Positions 26,856 through 36,960 are shown, counted from the stretch's first letter. The stretch is DNA of 64,000 bases from Adlercreutzia wanghongyangiae (GCF_035989245.1 NZ_JAYMFF010000004.1:6178-70177); one strand, 5' to 3'. The notes: generated from the sequence alone by a model not told the origin. A program made the numbers and translations.

Positions 26856-27587
26856 CCGCCCGTTTGCAGGAATCCGCCCGCTGTCGGCTTGGCGCCACCA
26901 ACGCGCCTCCTGTCTCAGGAGCGGATGCAACTTCGGCAAACAGGCCAAGCGGCCACCTCGCTCCTCGTTTTCAGGGTTCGTTCCGCCCCCGATTCGCCAT
27001 CAGTCCCACGCCGCAAGCGCGCAATCACTCTTTTGGCCGCCGAATCGCCATCAGCCCCCCCCCACGTCGTCAAGACAACAATCATTCTTTTGGCCAAAAA
27101 TCAAAGGATGTATATGCAGATTTCACTCCTATCGGCCTGTTTTGGCCAAAAAAGCCAAGATTTATAAGCACTTGGGGCCAATCGGCTGCCCTGTTTTTAG
27201 AAATCTACCAGTTTGTGACCGCAAAAAGCCACAATTCCCATGCACCGTGTTGCACAGAGCATAGACATCGTGTATTTCTTGACCAAAACTCACCCAAATC
27301 AATTAAGGGATGACGCGATTTCCTGTTTTTCACGTTTCACGCACCAACGACACCCCATCGCAGACCGATCTACAAAAACCGCCTCGATTTCCAGATTTTC
27401 ACACTTGAAGCCGCTCGTGCTCGATAATTGTGCGCGTTTCCCCAGGTCGCGAAGTTCAAACTGCACGCACAAGGCGCAGTATTGGTGAAAAAAAGGAAAT
27501 CGAGGCAGAAAATGGAGGGGAGCGGTGACACCTATGTCGCCGCCATGCCGTCGGGCCCGCTCGGAGCGTCCCCCTATGCCGCCTCGC
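26856..27587. promoter_or_regulatory. Long, lower-GC upstream region of the adhesin gene
   Basis: No convincing gene. It holds two imperfect tandem units of about 50 bases (about 26992-27038 and 27046-27098), each running from CGCCATCAG to TTTTGGCC. A third TTTTGGCC lies at 27140. The copies at 27088 and 27140 are perfect TTTTGGCCAAAA palindromes. There is a C9 tract at 27055-27063 and a 12-bp inverted repeat (27381-27392 with 27495-27506). The composition differs sharply from the flanking genes. Confidence 0.5.
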
Positions 27588-27616
27588 TTGCAAAACTCTG
27601 TTGACACTGGTATAAA
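27588..27616 (+). promoter_or_regulatory. Promoter of the adhesin gene
   Basis: TTGCAA (27588) and TATAAA (27611) separated by exactly 17 bases, 112 bases before the adhesin ATG. It is the best sigma-70-like match in the upstream region. Confidence 0.55.
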
Positions 27617-27727
27617 ACTGGCTGAGTTGCGCATTGTTGCGCGCAGGAGAGAAGTTGTGCCACGAGCCGCCAAAGCCCTCCGGCACCAAAGCGGCCCCGC
27701 TGGGCCGACCGAAGAAGGAGAACGATC

Positions 27728-30700
27728 ATGAGGAAGAGCCCTTGGTGCTCCCTCGGGCGCATCGCCCTGGCGGGCGCGCTGGCTGCGGGAATGCTGTTCC
27801 CGGCCGGCACCGCTTTGGCCGAGGCGCAAGGAACCGAGTACCCCCCCCCCAGAGCATAAATAGCGACCCCGCCGCCGACTCTCCAGGCGACGAAACCTCT
27901 TCCTTCTCCCCCGAAACCATAAGTGATACCGCGGCTTCTTCTGACGAGGCCGATTCTTTTGATGAACAGAACAGAGATGTTTCTACTTCACCACAAGACC
28001 AAGCAGCAGAAGATCAAATCAACAGCGCCTCTTCGGGCAACGCGGCTACCTTGAGCGCAGACCCCGTGCACAACGATGTTGACGATTGTGAGCCAGCTAC
28101 TGCTCCCTCGCCCTATGAAATGCGGCCTTTATATTCGACACTTACAGGAGGCATTGCCCTTTACGCCCTGAGCAACACCTACGGCACAGCGAACAGCGCA
28201 AGTTTTGTCAACAAGCTAGGCGGCGATGCAAATGTCAACGACTTTACCTTTATGGGAAGGTACCAATTCAATATCTGCGGTAACACAAATATTCGAGGTA
28301 AGCATGATTCAGCGTGGGGAACGCCCATCCAGACCGATGTGACAGCTGAAAATTCAACCGGATACACCTTATCGGCTCCCGCAGGATGTGATTACAACAA
28401 CAGAACCTGGCACAATAACTCAAGTTCATCCGTTCTCTCTCAACGGTCCTCTTCCTCAAGCATTTACAAGGCGTTTCTCGTAATTGCAACGACGGTTAAA
28501 GAAGAAAGGTGCACTGCAAGAAGCACGAATCCACTTTCAACTTACGGCGTGTGCCTGAAAGGACCGAAAGGAGCCATAAACCGTTATTACCCCTCCACTG
28601 TATACCATGATGGCAGCGCTCGTAATTCTTGCGTTTTTGATGTGACCAGCTTCGTGCAAACCCAAGGCTATGGCACCTATACGGGAATTAACATCCCATA
28701 TACACTTAAAGGAGCCACTTACGCCGATGATTATGATACGGATCTCTTCGGATCTTGGAAACTGATTGTAGTAGAAACGGTACCCACGCTCCCGATTCGC
28801 ATGCTCCGACTCAAATTGGGGGGTACGCGTATTAACGACAACGCGCCTGCAAGCGTCGTCGTCTCTGGTCCTGGCCTCCTTGTTTCGCCAAATCCAACCG
28901 GAGAAAACCTCGTCTCCATGGACGGAAGCGATCCGGGAGACAGCAGTCAAAGCCTTCGATACTCAACCGACCTCGCATCTTCCGCGGTCAATCTTTATTC
29001 CAGTGATCGACCCGCAAATACATTCTTCAGCTTCCGGGTAGATATAAACGGATCATGGGTCAACCAAACCCCTCGTTATACTTATTCGAAAGTTCCTCTT
29101 TACGGATCAAACAGGAGTTTTCCAACCTGCAATACCGATCTAGCAATCATGAGCGTCAACAACAGATCGAATAGCGGCTCAATGAAATTGCAGGGCGGGG
29201 AAAACACTGTGACACTATTCGCAAGCACAAATAACAATCCTACCATTCTCACAGCCTTGGGACTCGCAATCGATGTAGTCATGCCAAAGTTTGACACTAC
29301 CATCACGGTTTCCGACCTGGACAAGAACTGGTCGACCAGCGACCCCGGGTACATGGGATCACGCGATATGGCGCAGCCGGGCGACAAGTTGCGTGCCACC
29401 ATGATAAGCACGAACGTCTCCGATCAGCAGTATCTGGGCCTACAGGGCGGAACCGTGGTCCTCACGCTGCCGGCCTTCGCCTCCATCGACCGCAATTCCG
29501 TCGTAGCCCGATTCCGCGGAGCCGACGGCAAAGTCACTAATCTCACGAGTATATCCGTCTCGGGCAATACACTCACCTGTTCTACCGCCAGCGCCGTGCA
29601 AGTGCGCAAAGGCGGCTACTTCGAGGTCGTGTGCGAAGGAACCGCCGCCGGTGGCAACTCCTTCCAAACGTACACCAATTCATCAACGCTGTCAGGCACC
29701 TTCGTCGATTCGTCGGGCACCACACGCACCGGCTATTACATTGACGGCATCGGCGTTGCTTCCACCAACAGCACGGCTGATGGGACCAAGTACGATCTGC
29801 TGGTGTCCAGTTCGGGGCCGGGGTCGATCGGGATCACCAACACCGCGGCGGCGCTGCCGGCAAGCGGTCCCTATACTGCCGCGGCCAGCTTGTACGGCAC
29901 GGCCACCGGATATGCGGCGTGGCGGCCGAACGCGGGTGCGCACGTAGCCTTCGTTATGATAGACGGCCAAGTGCGCTGCGACCTGGAGGGCGCCGACCGG
30001 GTGAGCGTTCCCATGGCCGGTGCCTCCCACCAGGTGCACGTAGCTTTCGCCGAGGGCGACGCACCCGAGAAGGGAGACGCCCCCTACACGGTGACTACCG
30101 AGGGCGATGCGGGCCTGATCGACCTCACCCCCACCACCGGCGACCTGGCCGCCGGCGCATCCCACGAGGTTACCTGGGACGTGGCACCCGGCTACGCGCT
30201 GGCCGAGATCAAAGTGGACGGCGTGCCCGTGCCCATCCGAGGCACCGACAAGGTGATTTTCGACAAGCTGGCCGGCAACCACAGCGTCACCGTGCGCACC
30301 ACGGCCAGCCCCGCCGACCGCCTGGCCGTGCGCACCGCCATCATCGGCCCGGGCACCATCACCCCCGCCTCCACGGTAACACCGGGGCAGAATTACCCGG
30401 TCAGTTGGTCAGGCACCGTGTCGGAGGCCATTCTGAACTACGTGAAGGTGAACGGCGTCACCGTGTTCGACAAGAACAAGGACACGCCCACCCAGGCCCA
30501 GACGCGTCCCACCTCCACCGCCGGCCTGCCAAAGGACGTGGCGGCGCTGTTCTCGAACATCCAAGAGGACGTGTCCATCGAGGTGTGCTACATCGACCCG
30601 AACCGTACGACCACCACGCCCAGCCCCTACACCGTGCGAACGCAGCTGATGGGCGGCGCCGGCTCGGCAACGCCCACCCTCACCGTAACCCCCGGCGGCA

Positions 30701-33684
30701 CGGCCAAATTGTCGTGGAAACCGGCCGAGGGCTGGGAGGTGGGCGGCGTCACGGTCATCCGCGGCGACTCGCGCACCGAGTACGCGCCTGACGACGCGGA
30801 ACTGACCGTAGGAGGCCTGGGCATCGATCTTTCCAACGTACAGAGCGATTGCCTGGTGCAGGTAACGCTGAAGCGCGGCCAGATAGACATCGTGACCGAG
30901 GCACCGGCGGGCGGCCAGATCACCCCGTCGCTACTGGATGTGGAGCCCGGCAGCGACCAAACGGTGGCGTGGTCGGCGCCGCCGGGCAAGCACATCGTCT
31001 CGGTGATCGTGGACGGCGTGGTGCGCGACGACCTCATTGACGCTGGCAAGATCACCTTCGAGAACGTGGACGCGGGTCACACGGTAACCGTGGTGGTGGC
31101 CGACGACGGCGATCCCACCGACCCGGACGGCCCCGACGGCCCGCTGCCTCCCGATCCGGACGGTCCCGACGACCCGCGCACCCCTGAGGACGGCGACCTG
31201 TTCCGCGTGACCGTCACCTGCTCGGGAGCGGGCAGCGCAGGGCCCTCGGCCTTGGTGGAGGCCGGCGGCTCGCACACGGTAACCTGGACCGGCGAGAACG
31301 GTGTGGCACCGGTGGCCGTGTACGTAGACGGCTGCCTGCGGCCCAGTCTGGCAGCCGCGGGCAGCATAGCCTTTACCGGCCTGGCCGCCCATCACCGCGT
31401 GCACGTGGTGTTCCCCGCCAATCCCGACGACCCCGACAACCCGCCCGACCCCGACAACCCGGACGCCGACCGCTTCACCGTGATCACGCACCTGACGGGT
31501 GGCGCGGGAACCATTGCCGGCAGCGCCTCCTACGCCCCTGGCGCCAATGCGCACGTTCCGTGGACCGTGGGCGATGGCTGGCGCGTGAAGGCCGTCACTG
31601 TGGACGGCCAGTGGCGACCCGAGCTGACGGGCGCGGCGCAGGTGGACTTCCCCGCCATCGATGCGAACCACGAGGTGGTGGTGGAGCTGGAGGAAGACCT
31701 GTGGCGCGTGGACGTGACCTATTCCGGCTGCGGCACCGCCGGCCAGTCGGCCACGGTGCGCGCCGGCGCATCCCATCAGGTAACCTGGAGCCCCCAGGCA
31801 GGACTGTCGGTGCTGCGTGTGCTGGTTGACGGCACAGAGCGAGCCGATCTGCTGGCGGCAGGTGCCGTGGACTTCGCGAACATCCGCGACAACCACACGG
31901 TGCACGTGGAATTCCAGCAAGACCCGCCCGACGACGCCCAGTGGAAGCGCGTTGACATCAACCTCATCGGCGGCCCGGGCGAGGTATCGGGCTCGGGGCG
32001 TGTGCCTGTGGGCGATGACCACGAGGTGCAGTGGAAGCCGGCAGCCGGATGGCAGGTGGCCAGCGTGATCGTGGACGGTCAGGAACGACCCGACCTGCTG
32101 GGAGCGGGCACCCTGGCGTTCACCAACGTGCAAGAAGACCACAGCGTGGTGGTGCGCCTGGCACCCGCGCCGTTGGGCAACGGGCTGTCGGTGACGACGC
32201 GTCTGACCGGCGGGGGCGCCGGCGCGACCATCACGCCCTCGGAGGACAACCTGGCGCCGGGCGCGAACCGCACGGTATCATGGACATCGCCGGCCGGCTG
32301 GCGCGTGCAGTCGGTGACCGTGGACGGCATCGCCCGCGACGACCTGCTGCTGGCCGGATCGGTGTCCTTCCCGACCATGACCGCCAGCCACACGGTGGAG
32401 GTGGCGCTCACCCAGGAGCCGCGCCAGGACAAGGGCCTCTACCGCATCGATGTGACGTGTGACGGCGCGGGCGTGGCCGACGGCACCGCCCTAGTGACGG
32501 CCGGTGCCAACCACCTGGTCACCTGGCACGGCATAAACGGAGCGCGGCCCGTGCGCATCACCGTGGACGGTGTGGAGCGGCCCGATCTGCTGGACGCAGG
32601 GGCACTCCCCTTCGCGAGCGTGTTTGCCGATCACACGGTGCACGTGGAATTCGACGCCCCCGAGGATGCAACGCTGTGCGAGGTGCGCACGAGCATCACG
32701 GGAGGGGCCGGCTCCATTACCGGCAGCTGCCGCGTGCCGGCCGGCACCGATGCCGTGGTGGAATGGGCAGTCGCCCCCGGCTACCGCGTGAAGGCCGTCA
32801 CGGTGGACGGTGTGGCCCAGGATACTTCCCTCGCCCGCTGGGGCTTCTCGGCTGTAGCCGGCGACCACGAGGTGGCCGTGGAGCTGGAGATGGATCTGTG
32901 GCGCGTAGACGTTACCTGGGAGGGCCAGGGCAGCGCCGGCCCCTCGGCGCTGGTGGTGCCCGGCGCCGATCATCGGATGGAATGGGCGCCCGATGCCGGC
33001 CGCACCGTGCTGTCGGTGACCGTCGACGGCGAAGACCGCCCCGACTTGATGGACGCGGGCTTCCTGGACCTGGCCGGCATCGACCGCGACCATCAGGTAC
33101 ACATCGTGTTCGACCGCGATCCTTCCGTGGATGCCTGGCACCACGTGAACGTGCGGTTGGAAGGCGGCCCGGGCACATCGTCCGGTTCGGGCGAGGTGCC
33201 CGAGGGCGCCGACCGCGCCGTGGCATGGGAACCGGCCGCAGGTTACCGCGTGAAGGCCGTCACCGTGGACGGAGAGGAGCGACCCGACCTGCTGGGCGCC
33301 GACGGCACCTCCTTCGCCGACATTCACGGCGACCACGAGGTGCTCGTAGAGTTGGAGCCCGACTTCGCCACGCCGCCCGAGCCCAGCGAGCCCACCCCGC
33401 CCGACACCGGCGACCCCGACGACCCGAACGACGGCTCCGGAAACAACGGCAACGGTGGGTCGGGCGACGGAAACGGCTCGCACGGCCCCGACTCCCCCGG
33501 CACCGGCGCCAGCGAGGCCGGCGACCCCCACGGCGGTGCAGGCAACCGCGGCAGCGGCTTCGCCACCGCCCTGATGCACCTGGCCCAAACGGGCGACCCG
33601 GTGGCGCTGCTGGCCTTGGGCGCAGCTGCTTTGGGCTTCGGCAGCGGCGCGTTCCTCTTGGCCGGCCGCCGTCGCCGCCGCTAG
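27728..33684 (+). CDS. Phase-variable, sortase-anchored repeat adhesin (frame OFF here)
   Basis: Translation begins at ATG 27728 behind AAGGAG and gives a classic signal peptide (MRKSPWCSLGRIALAGALAA..., cleavage near TALA-EAQ). At 27841-27850 lies a C10 tract. In this sequence the signal frame then stops at 27859 after 43 residues, while the remaining 1,944 codons are open in another frame. A tract of C8 or C11 would join them. The body has a Ser/Thr/Asp-rich lead, an adhesin-like head (a DVTSFV...GSWKLIVVE block as in fimbrial isopeptide-type adhesins), a beta domain (about 29290-29780), and 14 repeats of about 80 residues (29785-33365). Repeats share W-x-x-x-x-G-Y/W-x-V-x-x-V-x-V-D-G and D-H-x-V-x-V, like divergent InlB B-repeats. 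A Gly/Asn/Asp linker leads to the wall-sorting signal LAQTG, a hydrophobic segment and GRRRRR. The head is visibly lower in GC than the stalk. Confidence 0.85.
27841..27850 (+). repeat. C10 homopolymer tract (candidate phase-variation switch)
   Basis: Ten consecutive C residues, two codons after the predicted signal-peptide cleavage region. Length 3k+2 puts signal peptide and adhesin body in one frame; length 10 does not. Confidence 0.8.
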
Positions 33685-33796
33685 CACGGCCCGCGTCGTA
33701 CGCGCCGCCGCGATCATCTCACCCGCAGCGGCGCGCTTCTCCAACACGGCGCGCCATCCCAACATCCAGAACTGCAGCACGGTTGCCGCGCACAAA

Positions 33797-33820
33797 AAAG
33801 GGACCCTCGCGGGTCCCTTT
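33797..33820 (-). terminator. Terminator of infC-rpmI-rplT
   Basis: 10-bp stem AAAGGGACCC / GGGTCCCTTT with a 4-base loop. On the minus strand it runs into TTTTTT, 21 bases after rplT. It may also stop the convergent adhesin transcript, though that side has only a short T-run. Confidence 0.85.
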
Positions 33821-33840
33821 CATTCACGATCGAATGCCGG

Positions 33841-34197
33841 TTAGGCGACGGCCTTCTTGGCGATCTCCACCAGGGCGGCGAAAGCCGGGGCGTCGTTCAC
33901 GGCCATGTCGGCGAGCACCTTGCGGTCCAGGGTGACGCCGGCCTTCTTCAGGCCGTTCATGAACACCGAGTAGGACAGGCCGTTGATGCGGGCCGCGGCG
34001 TTGATGCGGGTGATCCACAGGCGGCGGATCTCACGCTTCTTGTTGCGGCGGTCGCGGTACATGTACTGCAGCGAGTGCTGCACCTGCTCCTTCGCGGCAC
34101 GGTAGGAACGGGATTTCGCGCCATAGTAGCCCTTCGCGCGATTGAGGACGGTACGACGCTTCTTACGGGCATGGACGGAACGCTTTACACGAGGCAT
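33841..34197 (-). CDS. rplT: 50S ribosomal protein L20
   Basis: 118 residues, the standard length. It has the conserved start MPRVKRSVHARKKRRTVL and the block RSYRAAKEQVQHSLQYMYRDRRNKKREIRRLWITRINAAAR. L20 binds 23S rRNA early in 50S assembly and in many bacteria represses this operon. Third gene of infC-rpmI-rplT. Confidence 0.98.
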   Translation of the reverse strand: MPRVKRSVHARKKRRTVLNRAKGYYGAKSRSYRAAKEQVQHSLQYMYRDRRNKKREIRRLWITRINAAARINGLSYSVFMNGLKKAGVTLDRKVLADMAVNDAPAFAALVEIAKKAVA

Positions 34198-34236
34198 ATC
34201 TTAATCACTCCTAAGAAAACAGGGAAACGTGCGGAA

Positions 34237-34434
34237 CTAGCGAAGGCCGAGCTGGCGCTTGACAACCTTGGCATCGGCCTCGGCGAGCTCGGTCTCGTGA
34301 CGGAAGTTACGCTTACGCTTCTGGCTCTTCTTGGTCATGATGTGGCTCTTGTAGGCCTTGGCGCGCATGAGCTTGCCGGAACCGGTCACGCGGACGCGCT
34401 TGGCGGTGCCGCGGTGGGTCTTCATCTTGGGCAT
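34237..34434 (-). CDS. rpmI: 50S ribosomal protein L35
   Basis: 65 residues. It starts MPKMKTHRGTAKRVRVTGSG and has the basic RKRNFR region of L35. Its ATG lies at the infC stop, with overlap, and rplT follows 39 bases later. Confidence 0.97.
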   Translation of the reverse strand: MPKMKTHRGTAKRVRVTGSGKLMRAKAYKSHIMTKKSQKRKRNFRHETELAEADAKVVKRQLGLR

Positions 34435-34997
34435 TAGTTGTCCTTTCCTTCGTCGGTCTTAGCTTCCTTTTTCTTCTTCGCCGTTGCAGGCAGAGGAGCG
34501 ATGAGCATGTGCATGTTGCGGCCCTCCATCTTCGGCTGGTTCTCGATGACGGCCACGTCCTTCAGGTCGTCGGCCAGCCGCTCCAGAATGGAAAGACCCT
34601 GCTCGGGATGAGCCATCTCGCGACCACGGAACATGATGGTGATCTTCACCTTGTTGCCGCCGTCCAAAAAGCGCAGCACGTGCTTCTTCTTGGTGGTGTA
34701 GTCCCCCACATCGATTTTCGGGCGGAACTTCATTTCCTTGATCTCGATCTTGTTCTGGTTCTTGCGCGCCTGCTTGGCCTTGATGGCCTGGTCGTACTTG
34801 AACTTCCCGTAGTCCATGATGCGGCATACGGGCGGGTCGGCATTCGGGGCGATCTCCACCAGGTCGAGATCCATGTCGTCGGCGATTCGCTGGGCCTGGG
34901 CCGTGGGGTACACGCCCATCTGGTTCCCGTCGAAGTCGATCAGACGGCATTCGCGCGTGGTGATCTCGTCGTTGAGCCGGGGCTCTTGAGCAGCTAT
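34434..34997 (-). CDS. infC: Translation initiation factor IF-3, probable AUA start
   Basis: 187 residues, of normal family length. IF-3 binds the 30S subunit and rejects wrong start codons. The N-domain (RLNDEITTRECRLIDFDGNQMGV), linker (YDQAIKAKQARKNQNKIEIKEMKFRP) and C-domain (FRGREMAHPEQG) are intact; the end is a Lys-rich tail. The only ribosome site, AAGGAGG at about 35011-35005, overlaps the GTG at 35006, which is therefore too close to use. An ATA codon at 34997 sits 8 bases beyond it and starts the product exactly where IF-3 proteins begin. AUU-class starts on infC are known and let IF-3 repress its own synthesis. Confidence 0.88.
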   Translation of the reverse strand: MAAQEPRLNDEITTRECRLIDFDGNQMGVYPTAQAQRIADDMDLDLVEIAPNADPPVCRIMDYGKFKYDQAIKAKQARKNQNKIEIKEMKFRPKIDVGDYTTKKKHVLRFLDGGNKVKITIMFRGREMAHPEQGLSILERLADDLKDVAVIENQPKMEGRNMHMLIAPLPATAKKKKEAKTDEGKDN

Positions 34998-35029
34998 CGC
35001 GCTCACCTCCTTTTCGTGTTCTCACACAT

Positions 35030-35065
35030 AAAAACCCGCCGGGCCTTGCGGGCACGCGGCGGGTT
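35030..35065 (-). promoter_or_regulatory. Leader attenuator upstream of infC
   Basis: On the minus strand AACCCGCCG pairs with CGGCGGGTT, followed by TTTTT, and ends 24 bases before the infC ribosome site. A terminator inside the leader fits attenuation of infC-rpmI-rplT, as in L20-leader control; the sensing part was not resolved. Confidence 0.55.
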
Positions 35066-35210
35066 CCGTTCGCAATAAGCATATCTGCGGAAGACCCATC
35101 AGCAGCCCGAAGGCGCCGAACCAGGTGGAGGGCCATGCCCTCGCTTGATTAACAGCCTGTTTATGATAAACCTTTTTTCCGGCCGAGGCAAGAAGAATTT
35201 CGCATTTCGT

Positions 35211-35285
35211 CCAAGGAAGCCAGCGAGGCTCCGACAGGTGCCTGTCGGAGCCTCAGCGTCGGCCAGTCCGTTCAGCCCGTCAGGG
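35211..35285. repeat. Palindromic intergenic repeat, copy 1
   Basis: Contains a perfect 14-bp hairpin (GAGGCTCCGACAGG / CCTGTCGGAGCCTC, loop TG, 35225-35254). The left 34 bases match 52996-53029 and the right part (CCTGTCGGAGCCTCAGCGTCG) matches 53099-53118 with few changes. It lies between the infC leader and the end of the gene at 35296 and may also terminate nearby transcripts. Confidence 0.6.
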
Positions 35286-35295
35286 CGAACGGAGC

Positions 35296-36510
35296 TTAAG
35301 CGTTGATGTACACGAAGATGGTGCGTACGGTGTCGGCTAGGTTGCCCGAGGCATTCGCCATGGAGTAATCGTAGGACAGCACCGCCGACCAGGTGTGCTC
35401 GACGCCCTCCACATCCACGGTGCCGTTGAAGGAGCAGTACTCCTTGGTGCGCGTCTTGCCGTCGGTATCGAAGGTGGTGTAGGCGGCGGAGTCCTCCGGC
35501 AGCGCCACGGCGTCTTCGGGCACCGACAGGCCCGCCTCGGCCAGAGTCTTCTGGATGATGTCCTCGTTGTTCACCGCATCGGCGAAGGACAGCGAGCCGT
35601 AGCCCAGCGCCGTAGTGGAGGCGGAATAGCCCGCCTGGATGACGCGACCCTCCTCGTTCAGGCCCAAATACACCGTGGGCGTGCCCGTGCGGCTGTCGGC
35701 CGGCTCGGCGGTCAGCGCCACGCGTGCCTCGCTCTTGATGGGGTTGCCCTCCTCGTTCACCTCGCGGGTGCTGGACACCTGGGCGCCGTGCTGCAGCTTC
35801 TCCACAGCCTCGTCCTGGGTGAGGTTCAGCAGACCCACCAGGTTGGGCACCGTGGTGGTCTTGGCCGTCTCGGTGGAGGCGTCGTTGGCCTCCTCCTGCT
35901 GGATGGCCTCCTGCTCCTGCTCGGTGCTCTGGGCCTGCTGCACGCCGGTGGAATTGCCCGCCTCGAACAGCTGCACGCCGAAGTAGGCTACCGCGGCCAG
36001 GAGCAGCACCAACACGATGATGACCACGATGAGGATGCGGCGCATGCGGCGCGACTTGCGCATGTACTCGGGAACGGCCGGCTTGCCGTCGCCGTCGGTA
36101 GCCGCATGGGCGTGACGACCATGACGCGGGCCCTCGCCTTTCGCCTTGGAGGCCGGCTTGGTAGTGGCGGCGTGGGTGATGGTGGGCAGCGGAGCGGGAG
36201 CCGCCTCGTCGTCGGGCAGGGGACGGCCGGCGTAGAAGTCTTCGAAAGCGGCCTCGTTGCCGAAGGACTCGCCGGCAGCCAGGCCCTCGTCGTCCACCGG
36301 CTCGCCGCCCAGATCCACTTCCTCGAACGTGCCCTCGGGACCGGCGACGATGCGCTCCTCCTCCACCGACCCGGCACCGCCCATCGGGGGCATCGCCGTG
36401 GTGAAGCCGTCGGAGGCAATGGGATGGAAGGCCTCCGTCAGGCCCATGGCGTTGCCGTCGGCATCGGCTTCCGGGCGCCGGTTCTGTCCGTTTGTGCTTT
36501 TCTTCACCAT
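35296..36510 (-). CDS. Single-pass membrane protein of unknown function
   Basis: 404 residues. An acidic, low-complexity cytoplasmic part (1 to about 150) with a His/Arg patch (GPRHGRHAHA) precedes a basic stop-transfer (RKSRRMRR) and one membrane segment (about 157-176). The outer part has a Gln/Glu-rich linker and then a stretch weakly like a PASTA unit (TTVPNLVGLLNLTQDEAVEKL). The rest is not recognised. It could be a wall-sensing or wall-binding protein, but PASTA similarity is tentative. Confidence 0.75.
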   Translation of the reverse strand: MVKKSTNGQNRRPEADADGNAMGLTEAFHPIASDGFTTAMPPMGGAGSVEEERIVAGPEGTFEEVDLGGEPVDDEGLAAGESFGNEAAFEDFYAGRPLPDDEAAPAPLPTITHAATTKPASKAKGEGPRHGRHAHAATDGDGKPAVPEYMRKSRRMRRILIVVIIVLVLLLAAVAYFGVQLFEAGNSTGVQQAQSTEQEQEAIQQEEANDASTETAKTTTVPNLVGLLNLTQDEAVEKLQHGAQVSSTREVNEEGNPIKSEARVALTAEPADSRTGTPTVYLGLNEEGRVIQAGYSASTTALGYGSLSFADAVNNEDIIQKTLAEAGLSVPEDAVALPEDSAAYTTFDTDGKTRTKEYCSFNGTVDVEGVEHTWSAVLSYDYSMANASGNLADTVRTIFVYINA

Positions 36511-36558
36511 GTTCTTTCCTTCTACGTTTGGGCTGCGGGTAAAAGAATGGGAGGCGTT

Positions 36559-36930
36559 CTATCGTGCGAAAAGGTACCAGAGAATGAAGGCGGCCACGCC
36601 GAGCAGCGCCACGATGATGACCGCCTTCTGGGCCGTGGGCATCTTCGCTCCCTCGATGTCGTCAAGGGTGGTCTCGCGGTAGCCGTCGTCGGGCGCGGGC
36701 GCGCTCGGACGCCGGGATGCGGGCGCGGGCCCGTCCTGCTCGGCCGCGCCATCGTCGGGCGCGGCGTCCTCCTCGGCCGGCGCGTCATCATCGGCCAGGG
36801 CGGCAACATCCTCTTCAACGACGACCTCGTCGTCATCGGCAGGCGCATCGACGATGCCCGCCTGGATGACCACGTCGTCATCGGTATCGGCGTTCACCGT
36901 GATATGCGAGAAGCCCGTGCTGTCGGCCAT
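36559..36930 (-). CDS. Small acidic protein with C-terminal membrane anchor
   Basis: 123 residues. The first 85 residues are rich in Asp, Glu, Ala and Pro; one membrane segment (about 99-119, KAVIIVALLGVAAFILWYLF) ends the protein with AR. The ATG at 36930 has an AAAGGA site at 8 bases; an ATG three codons upstream is too close to it. The tail-anchored layout and position suggest it may pair with the membrane protein at 35296. Function unknown. Confidence 0.65.
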   Translation of the reverse strand: MADSTGFSHITVNADTDDDVVIQAGIVDAPADDDEVVVEEDVAALADDDAPAEEDAAPDDGAAEQDGPAPASRRPSAPAPDDGYRETTLDDIEGAKMPTAQKAVIIVALLGVAAFILWYLFAR

Positions 36931-36960
36931 GAGCTGCATCCTTTCCGTTCGAAAGACAGA

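Noticed and set aside
26856..27240. CRISPR array in the repeat-containing spacer
   Set aside because: Only two imperfect units with no unique spacers of constant length and no cas genes nearby.
27634..27849. Upstream in-frame start for the adhesin body at 27634
   Set aside because: That frame encodes Pro/Arg-rich sequence with no signal peptide and no ribosome site, while the alternative frame has a perfect signal peptide; the frame conflict is better explained by the C10 tract.
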